This document shows positions 20,689 to 30,671 of a DNA stretch of 64,000 bases, piece after piece (the stretch's first letter is position 1; every line of letters starts with the position of its first letter). The stretch is taken from contig OY725494.1 of assembly GCA_963281255.1 (NCBI GenBank), positions 310,001 to 374,000 on the forward strand, written 5' to 3'. The notes beneath the pieces were generated by a model that worked only from the letters and a program-made list of their open reading frames with translations, was not told where the DNA came from and made no database searches. The stretch comes from Aphrocallistes beatrix (Eukaryota > Porifera > Hexactinellida > Sceptrulophora > Aphrocallistidae). The position numbers were made by a program, and so were the translations under genes.

Positions 20689-21300
20689 ATGACTCTGTAT
20701 GTTACTTTTTCAAGTATTTTTGTCTATTCTGTTTTTCTCCTACTGGCATTGTCATTTTTTCCAGTATCTAGCAAGACTAGAGTAAAGGGCGAAAGAATTA
20801 CATACTCAGTTGGACCTTATACTCATTTTGTCCAAGCTAATGCTCCCAAATGCCAAGCAATCAACTCTGAGATTTTGACTAATGAACAATTATTTCCCTA
20901 TCTTAAATCACAAAATGTTGATGAAGAGACGATCGGTATCATCAGGGAAGTTTTATTTGTCAAGAAAAAGAATTTTTACACTTTCGAAAATATAGTTCTT
21001 CAGAGTGATGTTCATTTAAAACTAATCACTGGAACAGCTGAACGTTTGGATGATGATTCTTTCAAAATTAGCTTAGCAAAAGGTGAAATAAGTGGAAAAC
21101 TGCAACAAAAAACTAAAGTGATTACCTTATGTAAATACAAACGTAGATTTTGTATATTTAAAAAGAAGAAATGTTATGATGAGGAGCACGCTTTAGCATT
21201 GAATCAAGACGAGCTTGGCAAGAGTCAAAACTATTTACTCTCTCTTCTACAAAATGAATGCTTGAAGGAAATGCGACAAATATCTCGAAATGAACTCTAA
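20689..21300 (+). CDS. Secreted protein, unknown function
   Basis: ATG at 20689 gives 203 residues; the in-frame TTG just before it is not needed. The N-terminus is a signal peptide (hydrophobic core YSVFLLLALSFFPVSS). The mature part contains VGPYTHFVQANAPKC, an acidic/basic middle region, and a Cys pattern in LCKYKRRFCIFKKKKCYD plus a late Cys (LLQNECLKEM). The basic Cys-rich strand pair suggests a small disulfide-bonded extracellular protein. It has no introns and no family I can name. A TATA box lies 50-60 bp upstream. No transmembrane segment is present beyond the signal. Confidence 0.75.
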   Translation: MTLYVTFSSIFVYSVFLLLALSFFPVSSKTRVKGERITYSVGPYTHFVQANAPKCQAINSEILTNEQLFPYLKSQNVDEETIGIIREVLFVKKKNFYTFENIVLQSDVHLKLITGTAERLDDDSFKISLAKGEISGKLQQKTKVITLCKYKRRFCIFKKKKCYDEEHALALNQDELGKSQNYLLSLLQNECLKEMRQISRNEL

Positions 21301-21383
21301 ATTATAGGAAATACATAGTGCTTAGATTATTATTTATTTATTAGTGTTCAATCTTCAATAATTATGTTTCACTATTATAATTA

Positions 21384-21870
21384 CAAGCGTGCTTCGCTTG
21401 CTTGCGCTCCGCGGCTTGCGGACACTTTGTGTCCGCAGAGTCGCCCTGCGGGCGCCTGAAGTTACTCAATCGAAACTTTTTTTGGAAATGTTTTCCTTTA
21501 TATAAATATTATAAACAAAGGTCAACGAATAATTTTTCATATGGATCCGAAAATATGATATTCGAAATCTACACTCCTGCAAACCCCATGTCAACCGTTG
21601 GAAGCTAGTTTCTCGCTTAATTTTGTCATTTGTTTACTTTATGTATCTATTGTTAACAAAAGTAAAAAAAGTAAATTGTATAGAAAAGGTGTGAAAAATT
21701 GTTTTCCATTTTTTTGCAGAGGTGTGAAGATTTTGCTTAGATCTTAGAACTTAATCGTAGTCATATTATTTGACACCTACATGCCAATTTTCACACCTCT
21801 ATGACTTCCCAATTCTTCAATCAATTCGGACAAACACACACAGACAAACAAATCCTAGCATTTTAATATA
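21384..21870 (+). repeat. Dispersed GC-rich-headed repeat, copy 5
   Basis: Head ACAAGCGTGCTTCGCTTGCT, GCGGACACTTTGTGTCCGC, tail with CATGTCAACCGTTGGAAGCT, then AGGTGTGAAGATTTTGC, CTTCAATCAATTCGGACAAA and a terminus CCTAGCATTTTAATATA. The right terminus abuts the pogo-type MITE at 21871. This copy shows the head-to-terminus order most clearly. Confidence 0.75.
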
Positions 21871-22058
21871 CAGTCGACTCCGCTTAATAGGATCACTGTT
21901 TAATCGGGTCAGCCGCTTAATCGGGCCACTTTTGGCAGGACCGGAATAGCTCTCACACATAGAAGCTAATACAAAATATTTTCGGTTAATAGGGTCCTCC
22001 GCTTAATCGGGGCAAAATGTCCTCTGACCGATGTGGCCCTATTAAGCGGAGTCGACTG
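21871..22058. mobile_element. Pogo-type MITE (CAGTCGACTCCGCTTAAT family), copy 3
   Basis: Near-perfect inverted ends CAGTCGACTCCGCTTAATAG / CTATTAAGCGGAGTCGACTG with TA on both sides. The interior is the same as the 6180 copy. Confidence 0.92.
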
Positions 22059-22109
22059 TATAAGATTATACAATAATTATATAATAATTATACAATAATT
22101 AAATAATAA

Positions 22110-22215
22110 CAAGCGCGCTTCGCTTGCTTGCGCTGCGCGGCTTGCAGACACTGCGTGTCCGCAGAGTCGCCCTACGGGCGCCTGGAGTTACTCAATCTAA
22201 ACTATTTTTGGAATT
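22110..22215 (+). repeat. Dispersed GC-rich-headed repeat, copy 6 (head)
   Basis: Head ACAAGCGCGCTTCGCTTGCT and GCAGACACTGCGTGTCCGC, followed by the shared AGTTACTCAATCTAAACTAT. The next segment is a palindromic minisatellite in the position where copy 3 carries the 17-bp satellite. Confidence 0.8.
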
Positions 22216-22405
22216 CTGTAATTGCATGTGTAATTACACGTGTAATTACATGTGTAATTACATGTGTAATTACATGTGTAATTACATGTGTCATTACACG
22301 TGTAATTACATGTGTAATTACATGTGTAATTACATGTGTAATTACACGTGTAATTACATGTGTAATTACATGTGTAATTACATGTGTAATTACATGTATA
22401 ATTAG
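22216..22405. repeat. 12-bp palindromic minisatellite (TGTAATTACA)
   Basis: About 15 units of 12 bp (TGTAATTACATG, with some ACACG variants). Each unit is built of the palindrome TGTAATTACA plus CATG or CACGTG, so either strand reads the same. Two frames are open through it and encode CNYM or CVIT repeats; these are not genes. Confidence 0.95.
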
Positions 22406-22870
22406 TCAGCGCAATCGAGCGAAGAGTGCTTCCAATGTATTTGCATTATAAAATAATCGAATTTGATTGGTCAGCACATTTTGTCACATATCTCGGCGAG
22501 GTGTGAACATTTCGCTTAGATTTTCGAATTTAATCCTAGATTCATCATTTGACACCTTCATGCCAATTTCCGTATCTCTACGACTTGCTAATTCTTCAAT
22601 CAATTCGGACAAACAAACAAACAAACAAAAAATGCTAGCATTTTAATATATAAGATTCGATTATCTGATTATTGAAATTGTTTTTTATAATCTTATATAT
22701 TAAAACGCTAGGATTTTGAAGAATTGACAAGTAGTAGAGATATGAAAATTGGCATGTAGGTGTCAAATGATATGACTACGATTAAGTTCTAAGATCTAAG
22801 CGAAATTTTCATACCTCTGCAAAAAAAATGGAAAACAAATGTTCACACATTCTCTATACCAATAGAAATC
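22406..22870. repeat. Dispersed repeat 3' parts, inverted pair
   Basis: 22490-22660 has AGGTGTGAACATTTCGC, TTTGACACCTTCATGCCAAT, a CAAA microsatellite (22613-22631) and the terminus TGCTAGCATTTTAATATA. 22690-22860 is the same tail inverted, starting at TATATATTAAAACGCTAGGA. Two elements therefore meet terminus to terminus. Confidence 0.7.
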
Positions 22871-22993
22871 ATTGTACGACACTACAATAGATCGTCATTG
22901 TTATTAATACTTCAAAGCCACAATTTATGTTTAATATCTTTAATACGAGTATAATATAGTGTATAGTATAATTATTTGTGTAATACTTTTCTA

Positions 22994-23060
22994 TCGCGCC
23001 CCACCACGAAATTTAACGCTGCGTCCCGAATTTATAATGGTTCAAGTTGGCATGTATGAA
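22994..23060. repeat. CATGCCAACTTGAGC family, fragment
   Basis: Inverted end fragment with ATGGTTCAAGTTGGCATGTA and GCGCCCCACCACGAAATTTA. It is related to the copies at 16578, 19147 and 63620. Confidence 0.55.
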
Positions 23061-23212
23061 ATGTACACCTTAAAATTGAAAATATCCCCCGAAAAATTGC
23101 CAGCAGTCTTCAGTTAAACAGCAAATTTATCGCAAATATTTCAACCATATTTCGTGTCAAGTTTTGTTTTTTAAGATTATTTCTTCTCTTGTTAGATTTC
23201 TCCCATTTAAAT

Positions 23213-24550
23213 ATGGCGTTTGCGAATCCAGGCATTTCACTAGTCACAGAGTTTGATGCGTATTGCAAACAGTTAATATTCGATATTGAACAGCGATTCG
23301 ATGAGCTGATTGAACGAATTAGGAAGAGACAATTCGTCCTTATGGATCGATTGGAGCTATTACGATTCCTAGGAAAGGAAGAAATTGCCAAAGGTGATTT
23401 AGAAATTCAAGACATTGAAAGAATTCGAACTCAGTTTAAGCAGAATACCGGTCAGACTGATGTAGAGATGATGCGAGAAGACTGGTTCCAGGATCTAGAT
23501 GCTAATATCGCGAAAATTCGTGCTAATTATTCTGAAATTCGCATGAACTTTTCCTGGGAAGATAATCTTTTAATTCAGGCTATTGATAACCTCGGAAGTA
23601 TCGATATGAAAGCCGTTCCACCAAAGTTAGAAAATAAAGGCCAAATGGTTAAAATCCCTGAAAATCCTATGCCCAAATTCGTACCTAAAAAACGCGAAGA
23701 AATTGAAAAAGAATATCCTAAAATGAATGTTTGTAAAATAGGCAGTAAACCTGGCGAATTGAGAAACCCGTTCGGTATTTGCATACACGATTCGACCAAT
23801 AATATCTACGTTGCAGACAATGATAATAACAGAATTCAGGTGTTTAATGAGGTGGGAATTTTCCTATTCAAGTTTGGTGATGCGCCTGGTAAATGTAAAT
23901 TAACGAATCCATACACTGTAGCTATTCACAGAGAGCGAGTGTTTGTGACTGAATATCGAAGCGCTTGTATTCTCACATATGAGATTGATGGCACTCCAAT
24001 TCTACAGATTGGAGCTGTCACTGGTGCAATGAAAGGTTACTTTTCTCTACTTTTCTCAGGAAAAGACTTTCTCAGTGGTCTAGCATTTGATAAGAGAACG
24101 AATGGATTTTTGGTTTGTGACAATTCGTCAAATTCCATTCATGTGTTTGACTATAATTTTAATTTCCAGCACTCTTTCGGCTCTAAAGTTATATCCCAAC
24201 CTCGTGACATTGAAGTGATATCAACAGGATTTCTAGTACTGGATTCCGGTGAATTATGTCTCCATCTATTCGATTTTAACTTTAAGTTGGTGAGAAACTT
24301 CGTTTCTAGAGGGAGTGGTAAAGACGTAGTTGATCCATGGTTTTTTTGTGTTGACAGAGATGCTTCAATCTTCATGACTGATGCAACCAATAATTGTATT
24401 TACGTGATCAATTCCCGCGGTGAGATGACTCGTCAAATTGGAACGAAGAATAGTAAAGAACTGATTTCACCAAAAGGCATTTTAATTGATAGGAAGGGTC
24501 GATTAATTGTTGTGGACAACAAGTCTAAAGGATGTCTTCAATCTTTCTAA
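23213..24550 (+). CDS. Coiled-coil / NHL-repeat protein
   Basis: ATG at 23213 (MAFANPG) gives 445 residues; an in-frame TTG further upstream is not needed. Residues about 10-125 are charged and helical, a probable coiled coil (DIEQRFDELIERIRKRQ). From about 170 onward there are five or six NHL-type blades, for example NPFGICIHDSTNNIYVADND, then NRIQVF, SNSIHVFDYNF and a closing SPKGILIDRKGRLIVVDN. This architecture resembles TRIM2/3/32-type proteins without RING and B-box domains. NHL propellers bind protein or RNA; which applies here cannot be told. Intronless and undamaged. A fragment of a repeat family lies 150 bp upstream and no clear TATA box was seen. Confidence 0.88.
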   Translation: MAFANPGISLVTEFDAYCKQLIFDIEQRFDELIERIRKRQFVLMDRLELLRFLGKEEIAKGDLEIQDIERIRTQFKQNTGQTDVEMMREDWFQDLDANIAKIRANYSEIRMNFSWEDNLLIQAIDNLGSIDMKAVPPKLENKGQMVKIPENPMPKFVPKKREEIEKEYPKMNVCKIGSKPGELRNPFGICIHDSTNNIYVADNDNNRIQVFNEVGIFLFKFGDAPGKCKLTNPYTVAIHRERVFVTEYRSACILTYEIDGTPILQIGAVTGAMKGYFSLLFSGKDFLSGLAFDKRTNGFLVCDNSSNSIHVFDYNFNFQHSFGSKVISQPRDIEVISTGFLVLDSGELCLHLFDFNFKLVRNFVSRGSGKDVVDPWFFCVDRDASIFMTDATNNCIYVINSRGEMTRQIGTKNSKELISPKGILIDRKGRLIVVDNKSKGCLQSF

Positions 24551-25278
24551 CTCACCTTTCATTTTATTCACCCAAAAGAATTGTATTTTGAATTATTGGA
24601 TTTTTGTGTTTTTTTCTCGACACCTGCTTGTATACGGATATTTGTGGAACGATCACATTATATAGTCTCGTCGTTAGTGCAGACATGGTTGAGGCCTTAA
24701 ACCGGGAACTTGACCTAAATTCATCGTAAAAGTAATTCGGAATTTAACCTAAAAAATTTTGATATGAGGAAATGACCTAAAATCGAAATAGGAAAATGAT
24801 CGAAAGACATTATGGAAGTGGAAATTTGACCTAAATTAATGTGATTAATTGTCATTTCAATGGAGACAGTTCTACGTCGCTTTGAACTCGAACGATTTCC
24901 AAATTTGAGTTTTCGAGTTATGATGGCAAGTAGGATTTTTGATCGGAAATTTTCCACATCCAAGTTATCGAACCAAGTGGGAATTTTGGGTCTAAAAATG
25001 GCTTCAATTGGGCCATTTGGCTGTTCTCGGTATAGAACTACATATTTCAACATCATTTTTGACTAAAAGGTTTTTGGAATTTTCTGACTCTGAACTGTTT
25101 TGGCCTAATTTAACCTTTTTAAATGCTTTAGTTCCAATCATGTTCTATACAGAGTTTCTTCTCTGAATTTTGTTTTCCTCCTGTTACACGCACTAGCGAG
25201 AGTCTATATATAGTTTTGATAATTAATGAAACTTAATTTTCAACACCTATAGAAAGTTCGAATCACCTTAGGTAGTAC
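24551..25278. other. No gene seen; degenerate GACCTAAA repeats
   Basis: 24700-24850 contains irregular repeats of TGACCTAAA with AAT-rich spacers, similar in style to 45345-45475. Short ORFs on both strands do not look coding. Confidence 0.4.
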
Positions 25279-25703
25279 CATAACCTACTACATATAAGGC
25301 CTCACAGTAACTAGGGGATTTGGGACTAGGGATGCGTTAGAAGATGGTTGAACTAATACATGAGCTGCCTTAAATCATTAACAAAGCACAATAGAGCTTA
25401 GGAATGTATTACCAGCATATATAAATATGGTGTCAAAGTACCCATATCCGTTATTAAAATTTAGATTAGTCACCATATGGTTGCGTAATAGGTTATATTT
25501 GTGACAAATATAACCTATTAAATTTTAACAACGGATATGGGTACTTTGGCACCATATTTATATATGCTGGTAATACATTCCTAAGCTCTATTGTGCTTTG
25601 TTAATGATTTAAGGCAGCTCATGTATTAGTTCAACCATCTTCTACCGCATCCCTAGTCCCAAATCTGCAAGCTACTGTGAGGCCTTATATACAGTAGGCT
25701 ATG
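25279..25703. mobile_element. P-like foldback MITE, complete copy
   Basis: Long inverted repeats of about 200 bp: CATAACCTACTACATATAAG at the left is mirrored by CTTATATACAGTAGGCTATG at the right, followed inward by GGCCTCACAGTA, GACTAGGGATGCG, GATGGTTGAACTAATACATG and CCCATATCCGTT. Flanks GTAGTAC (25272-25278) and ATAGTAC (25704-25710) look like a 7-bp target duplication with one change. The terminal motif order matches the P-like element at 53793-56335, so that family could have mobilised it. Partial copies are at 15770 and 40960. Confidence 0.85.
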
Positions 25704-25886
25704 ATAGTACAAAATAACCGTGATGGTGTAGTGCACCACTATACAACATTCTGGCTACGCCACTACCCAGGTACCCAATAACTGAACCAAGATTTTTTAA
25801 CAAATACATAATATGGAATACTATAATTAAATAAATAACAGGTATTGTGAAGAATAATTAAGCTTAGTAGGGAACGAATTAGGATA

Positions 25887-27437
25887 TCAGACTGAGAATC
25901 CTAGAACAAAAGCAAATATGATAAAGCTTATTAGCATACATAAAGAATACCTAAATATAATGAATTTTTTTGAATCATATATTTTGTGATCACAAAAAGC
26001 TCGAATGAAAATCGAGGACTTGGCAGCTTGAGCAATTTCATCATCATTATGTTCGAAATCTATGCCTGTATTTTTCCTTACCTTTCTAGCGAACGTTTCC
26101 CAATTATGACAAGAAACAACAATGAGACCAATAATAGTAGATATTAAGCACATGATCGCAAGTGTTGCGAGCAAACTCAACGCCTTCCATTCTACATATT
26201 GTGCCCATACACAGCCTATGACAGTATTCAACACTATGCGAAACACAAGTTTCAGGATAGCATCAACTTGTTGCAAACAGCATGCATTCAATATTGCCTG
26301 TTCAAGAATAACAATATCTGCTAGCAGAGCGATAGCTAGAATTTTAGTACTGAATGAAAGTTCGATTGCAAGCGTGCTGACTGTTGTAAATAAGTAGCCT
26401 AAAGGTTCACTTAGCATGAATAGAACACTGGAATTGAGGATTAATACAACTACACCAAAAATGAACCCGAATATAGCAGCTTTTCTTGCTAGTATAGGGT
26501 CATTTGCGCCTAATAGATTTCCTATACGAACAGTGATCGCACTTCCATAACCAATAGCAAAAAGATAGAATACAAACCAAAGGGAATAAAGGATCGAATA
26601 AATTCCTACTTGTGTTTCATCATGAGCAATGGCACCCAATACTATAAGTGGTAGCAGACCTGATGTGTATACCGAAGCAAACATTTGTATTGTAGTTGAT
26701 ATTGCATACTGGAATGTGTGATACCATTCTCCAATCATCTCCACTGTCCAATCAACATGTGTCAGTGTGTGCACACTTGTGAATCGAATATGTGCGTAGA
26801 GTAACAACGAAAGTAGATACATGCTAATTACATAACCAGTAGCTGCTCCAGCTATGCCTGTGCCGTATTGCATTATTAGAAAATACTGTAACAAACCATT
26901 ACAAATGTTTCCAATAACGAGATAGAACAATGAGGGCCACACAATATTCTGTGATTGTAAAAAGGCTATAGCTACTTTATGATAGACATAAGGTAGATAA
27001 CCGAAACAGAAAATCGACATGAATGTTCCAGCTTGATATGCTAGTTCCTCATCATGTGTCACTGAATAGATAAAAGGACGCACACACATGAAGAGCGTAC
27101 AGATAGGGAAAAGCGTTAGAGCAGTCAAGGAGAGAGCTCTATAGAAATACAGACCCACCAACCTATGCTGCTTAGCTCCATATGCCTGTGAACACAGGAT
27201 GTTGACATACGCTGCTATTCCTAATGAGAATGGATAAGAACTCAGGTTTGTAACGATCTGAGCTATATAAAGTGCTGTCCACATCATTGAGATATTATTG
27301 CCCGAGCTCCTCCCAATAAAAACATTACTTAATTTGGCTTGCATTCCTTCTGTCAAGCATATGATAGCTGGAGGTAATCCAAGAGTGGTGAGGATCTTTG
27401 CCTCTCTAAGCATCCAGTGAAATGATTTTGATTGCAT
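25887..27437 (-). CDS. MATE-family transporter, copy A
   Basis: Intronless, 516 residues, ATG at 27437. Two six-helix halves plus a thirteenth C-terminal helix give the animal SLC47/MATE layout. Motifs are FTEGMQ-type helix 1 (here LTEGMQAKLSNVFIGRSSG), LCSQAYGAKQ (about 81-90), and YGSAITVRIGNLLGA (about 297-311), the counterpart of VRVGNALGA in vertebrate MATE1. The soluble C-terminal linker (450-485) is charged and variable. MATE proteins export organic cations and xenobiotics by proton or sodium exchange at membranes. This copy is the most 5' of the cluster and is diverged from the tight subgroup at 32972-48819. The frame is undamaged. A P-like MITE lies about 180 bp past the stop. Confidence 0.93.
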   Translation of the reverse strand: MQSKSFHWMLREAKILTTLGLPPAIICLTEGMQAKLSNVFIGRSSGNNISMMWTALYIAQIVTNLSSYPFSLGIAAYVNILCSQAYGAKQHRLVGLYFYRALSLTALTLFPICTLFMCVRPFIYSVTHDEELAYQAGTFMSIFCFGYLPYVYHKVAIAFLQSQNIVWPSLFYLVIGNICNGLLQYFLIMQYGTGIAGAATGYVISMYLLSLLLYAHIRFTSVHTLTHVDWTVEMIGEWYHTFQYAISTTIQMFASVYTSGLLPLIVLGAIAHDETQVGIYSILYSLWFVFYLFAIGYGSAITVRIGNLLGANDPILARKAAIFGFIFGVVVLILNSSVLFMLSEPLGYLFTTVSTLAIELSFSTKILAIALLADIVILEQAILNACCLQQVDAILKLVFRIVLNTVIGCVWAQYVEWKALSLLATLAIMCLISTIIGLIVVSCHNWETFARKVRKNTGIDFEHNDDEIAQAAKSSIFIRAFCDHKIYDSKKFIIFRYSLCMLISFIIFAFVLGFSV

Positions 27438-27819
27438 TCTTGGGATTGGTGATTCTTTTTTAAAAATTAAATCACTTATATAGATTTTGTGTTAAAATTT
27501 TTTGGACAACTGATCTACATGAGATTTGTTACAATGACTCGTCGGACCTTATGTGCTCGCCATGAGACTTGAAAAAGAGGAGCACAATTTTCTATTTAGA
27601 AAATATTTAACTCTTGAACACGAATGGATGTTTTCCTATTGTTTTCTTGGGTCTTGAGTACCACAATATCTTCAAGATTTACCATCTTATGATTCCCAAT
27701 ATACTAAGTCTATTTGAAAACTATATTTAATAAATTTCTCAAGACTGCAATGTGAGGGTGCACCACCCCCAAGTTAAACAAAAGCTACGCCACTACACTA
27801 CTGCAGGATGACCATATTT

Positions 27820-28055
27820 GGCTACCTTATATATATATATATATCATCATCATGTCAATGATGAGTTAGCATTTTTAAGAAAAGCTAAATCTTTTATGAA
27901 AGAAAATATTTTGATCAGAAAACCAATATAGAATTTTAATCAGAAATGTGGAATTTTAATACTAATCAATACGAATTCCACATTTCTGATCAAAGTTCTA
28001 CATTGGTTTTCTGATCAAAATTTACTACATATTTCCTGATAAATATACAGTCTCA
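27820..28055. repeat. TA microsatellite and foldback repeat
   Basis: 27828-27844 is a TA run. 27900-28050 is a foldback: TTTGATCAGAAAACCAATAT is mirrored by ACATTGGTTTTCTGATCAAA, with AGAAATGTGGAATT / AATTCCACATTTCT inside. Related arms occur at 41640-41735. Confidence 0.7.
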
Positions 28056-28592
28056 CCTTGAATACTCCTTGTTTAGTTGAGTCTTATTAATTAAATAACA
28101 TAAATCCGATATTTGACATAGGCGTAGCAGCCAGTCCCGGCAGGTCCGGAAGTCCTGGCAAAAACCGGATAAATTTTTGCTCTGTATTGCAAGCAGATGC
28201 GTAACCAACCCAATTTTTAGGATGCGGCAATTCCATTCCTTTCCGTGAGAAAGTTGTATAGCCAACGCCGGACCACTTTTTTAGTCCAGTAATGGTATGT
28301 ATATATATGACAGGACCACTTTTGTCCGACGTGCTACGCCCCTGTTTGGTGTTATTTATTTGTCATATTGTCAAATAATTTATTAGGTAATAAAGAGAAC
28401 TATGCTGAATATCATGATACCCAATAACATACAAGCATAATATCAAATTATAATGAATTTTTTCGAGCTGTATCTCTTGGAATTGTCTCGAGCTGTGAGT
28501 AGATTTGATGATAAGGTGACTTAAAGAATATCGTTACCATTTTGTTCCATATTTCCTCCTGTGTTTTTGTTTACGTTTAGAGCAATTGTTTT

Positions 28593-29933
28593 TCAATCAT
28601 ATCTTGAAATCACTATGAGGGCAATAAAAATGCATAAATGATTCATCGTTGATGTTGTAGCGAGCAAGCTTAAGGTTTTCCATTCTACATAATGTGACCA
28701 AACGAAAGCAACTACAGAACCTATAGCTATGCGGAACACAAATTTTAGAAAAGCATCGATTTTTGTAAACAACATGCATTGATCAATGCCTGCTGAAGTG
28801 TAATTATATCTGCTAAGATTGTGAGTGAAAGAATCTTAATACTAAACGTAAGTTCGATTGCAAGTTTTTTGTCATTCGTGAATAGAAATCCCAATGGTTC
28901 ACTCAAGATGAACAAGGCTAGAGAATTAAGTAGTATAGCTATTCCTCCGAATATGAATCCAAAAATTGCCACTCTACGAGCTTGTGAAGGTTCATTTGCT
29001 CCTAATAGTTGTCCAACACGGATTGTCAACGAGCTCCCAAAACCAATTGCGAAGATGGATAAAACAAACCAGACTGAATAGAGGACTGAGTAAATACCTA
29101 TCTGTGTTTCGTCATGTGCTATGATACCTAATATTATGAGTGGTACGTAACAGACCTCCAACATACACAAATGCGAAGTTTTGAATTATAGTTGGCATAG
29201 CATACTGGACTGTATGACACCATTCTCCAATCATCTCGACTGTCCAATCAACATGTGTCAGCGTGTGCACACTTGTGAATCGAATATGTGCGTAGAGCAA
29301 TAAAGAAATGAGATACATGCTAATTACGTAACCGGCAGCTGCTCCAGCTATGCCTGTACCATATTGCATTATTAGAAAATACTGTAATACACCGTTGATA
29401 ATGTTCCCGAGAATGAGATAAAACAACGAAGACCACACAATATTCTGTGATTGTAAGAAGGCTATAGCTACTTTATGATAGACATAAGCTGGATAACCGA
29501 AACAAAAAATCGACATGAATATTCCTGCTTGATATGCTAATTCCCTGTCTTGTGTGATTGCAAAGACTAAAGGGCGTACGCATATGAAAAATGTACAGGT
29601 AGGAAAGAATGCGAGAGCTGCCATAAAGAGAGCTCTGTAGAAATACAGACCTACCAATCTATACTGTTTAGCTCCGTATGCTTGAGAACACAGGATGTTG
29701 ACGTATGCAGATAAACCTCCAGATAATGAGTAGGTAGGTAGATTAGTCGCGATCTGTGCTATGAAGAGTGCGGACCACATCATTGAAATATCTTTACCCG
29801 AACTCCTCCCGATGAAAATGTTGCTTAACTTTGCCTGCATTCCCTCTGTGAAGTAAATGATTGCTGTTGGTATCCCTAAGAAGGTAAGTATTTTTGTCTC
29901 TTGGATTATCCATTTGAGTGACTTTATCTGCAT
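28593..29933 (-). pseudogene. MATE-family transporter, copy B, broken
   Basis: ATG at 29933 and intact through the first 260 or so residues, with the same motifs as copy A (FTEGMQAKLSN, LCSQAYGAKQ). A small insertion near 29148 shifts frame after YVGGLL. The second frame (29160-28760) carries IRVGQLLGANEP and ends at NACCLQ, where another one-base change at about 28770 shifts frame again. The third frame holds FVWSHYVEWKTLSLL, then stops. The C-terminal linker and helix 13 are decayed. A Tc1-like MITE sits 45 bp upstream of the ATG, which may have separated the gene from its promoter. Confidence 0.93.
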
Positions 29934-29977
29934 TATTGATGATTGAAAGATAATATTTCTTATTTCTAGTGTATATA

Positions 29978-30455
29978 CACTAAGCGGACAAAAGTATTCC
30001 AACACTTGATTCTTTCCCTTACAAATAATACTAAAATGGGTTTATTCATGAAGAGGGTTACTTCTAAACGGTATGGGATACAGCTAATCGGATTCCAGAT
30101 TCGAATAATACGCATTCAAATTAGTCACAAGTTAATTTTTTAAATTAATCATTCATTCCTAACTTTTTGTAATTATCAAGCAGTGCCACTTTATCCCACC
30201 ACACCCATTTTGACCACTATACATGATGGCGATGAATTACCTATGGTGGCTCAGGCTGATAAGATTGTTTATTGAGTTGAGTAATTTATTAATTATGCTC
30301 AACTATGACTAATTCGAATGTGTAGATTTCAAATCTGAAATCAGATTTTTAATATCTCTTTGAATTTGAACGATTTGTTTTTCATGAAAAAATTCGATTT
30401 AGTATTATTTGTATGGGAAAGAATCAAGTGTTGAAATACTTTTGTCCGCTTAGTG
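29978..30455. mobile_element. Tc1-like MITE
   Basis: Inverted ends CACTAAGCGGACAAAAGTAT / TACTTTTGTCCGCTTAGTG, extending inward through CACTTGATTCTTTCCC and AATAATACTAAA, with TATA on both sides. The GGACAAAAGTATT motif is common in Tc1/mariner termini. The interior is non-coding AT-rich sequence. It has the same design as 56426-56908. Confidence 0.88.
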
Positions 30456-30671
30456 TATATAAATGTATATACTTGTATACGTATATATAAATGTATATAC
30501 ATATATATGCACAGTTATTTCAACCGGAGCATTATCATTTTGGCTTGGGTTGACTGTATACATCTCGCAGAAGCCAGTAGTGATGTTTGCACTGCATGCT
30601 CTACCAGGATACACAAGGAATCAAAAAGGTAATTGGAAGACTCGTATAACAATTAATTTTTCATATAATTA

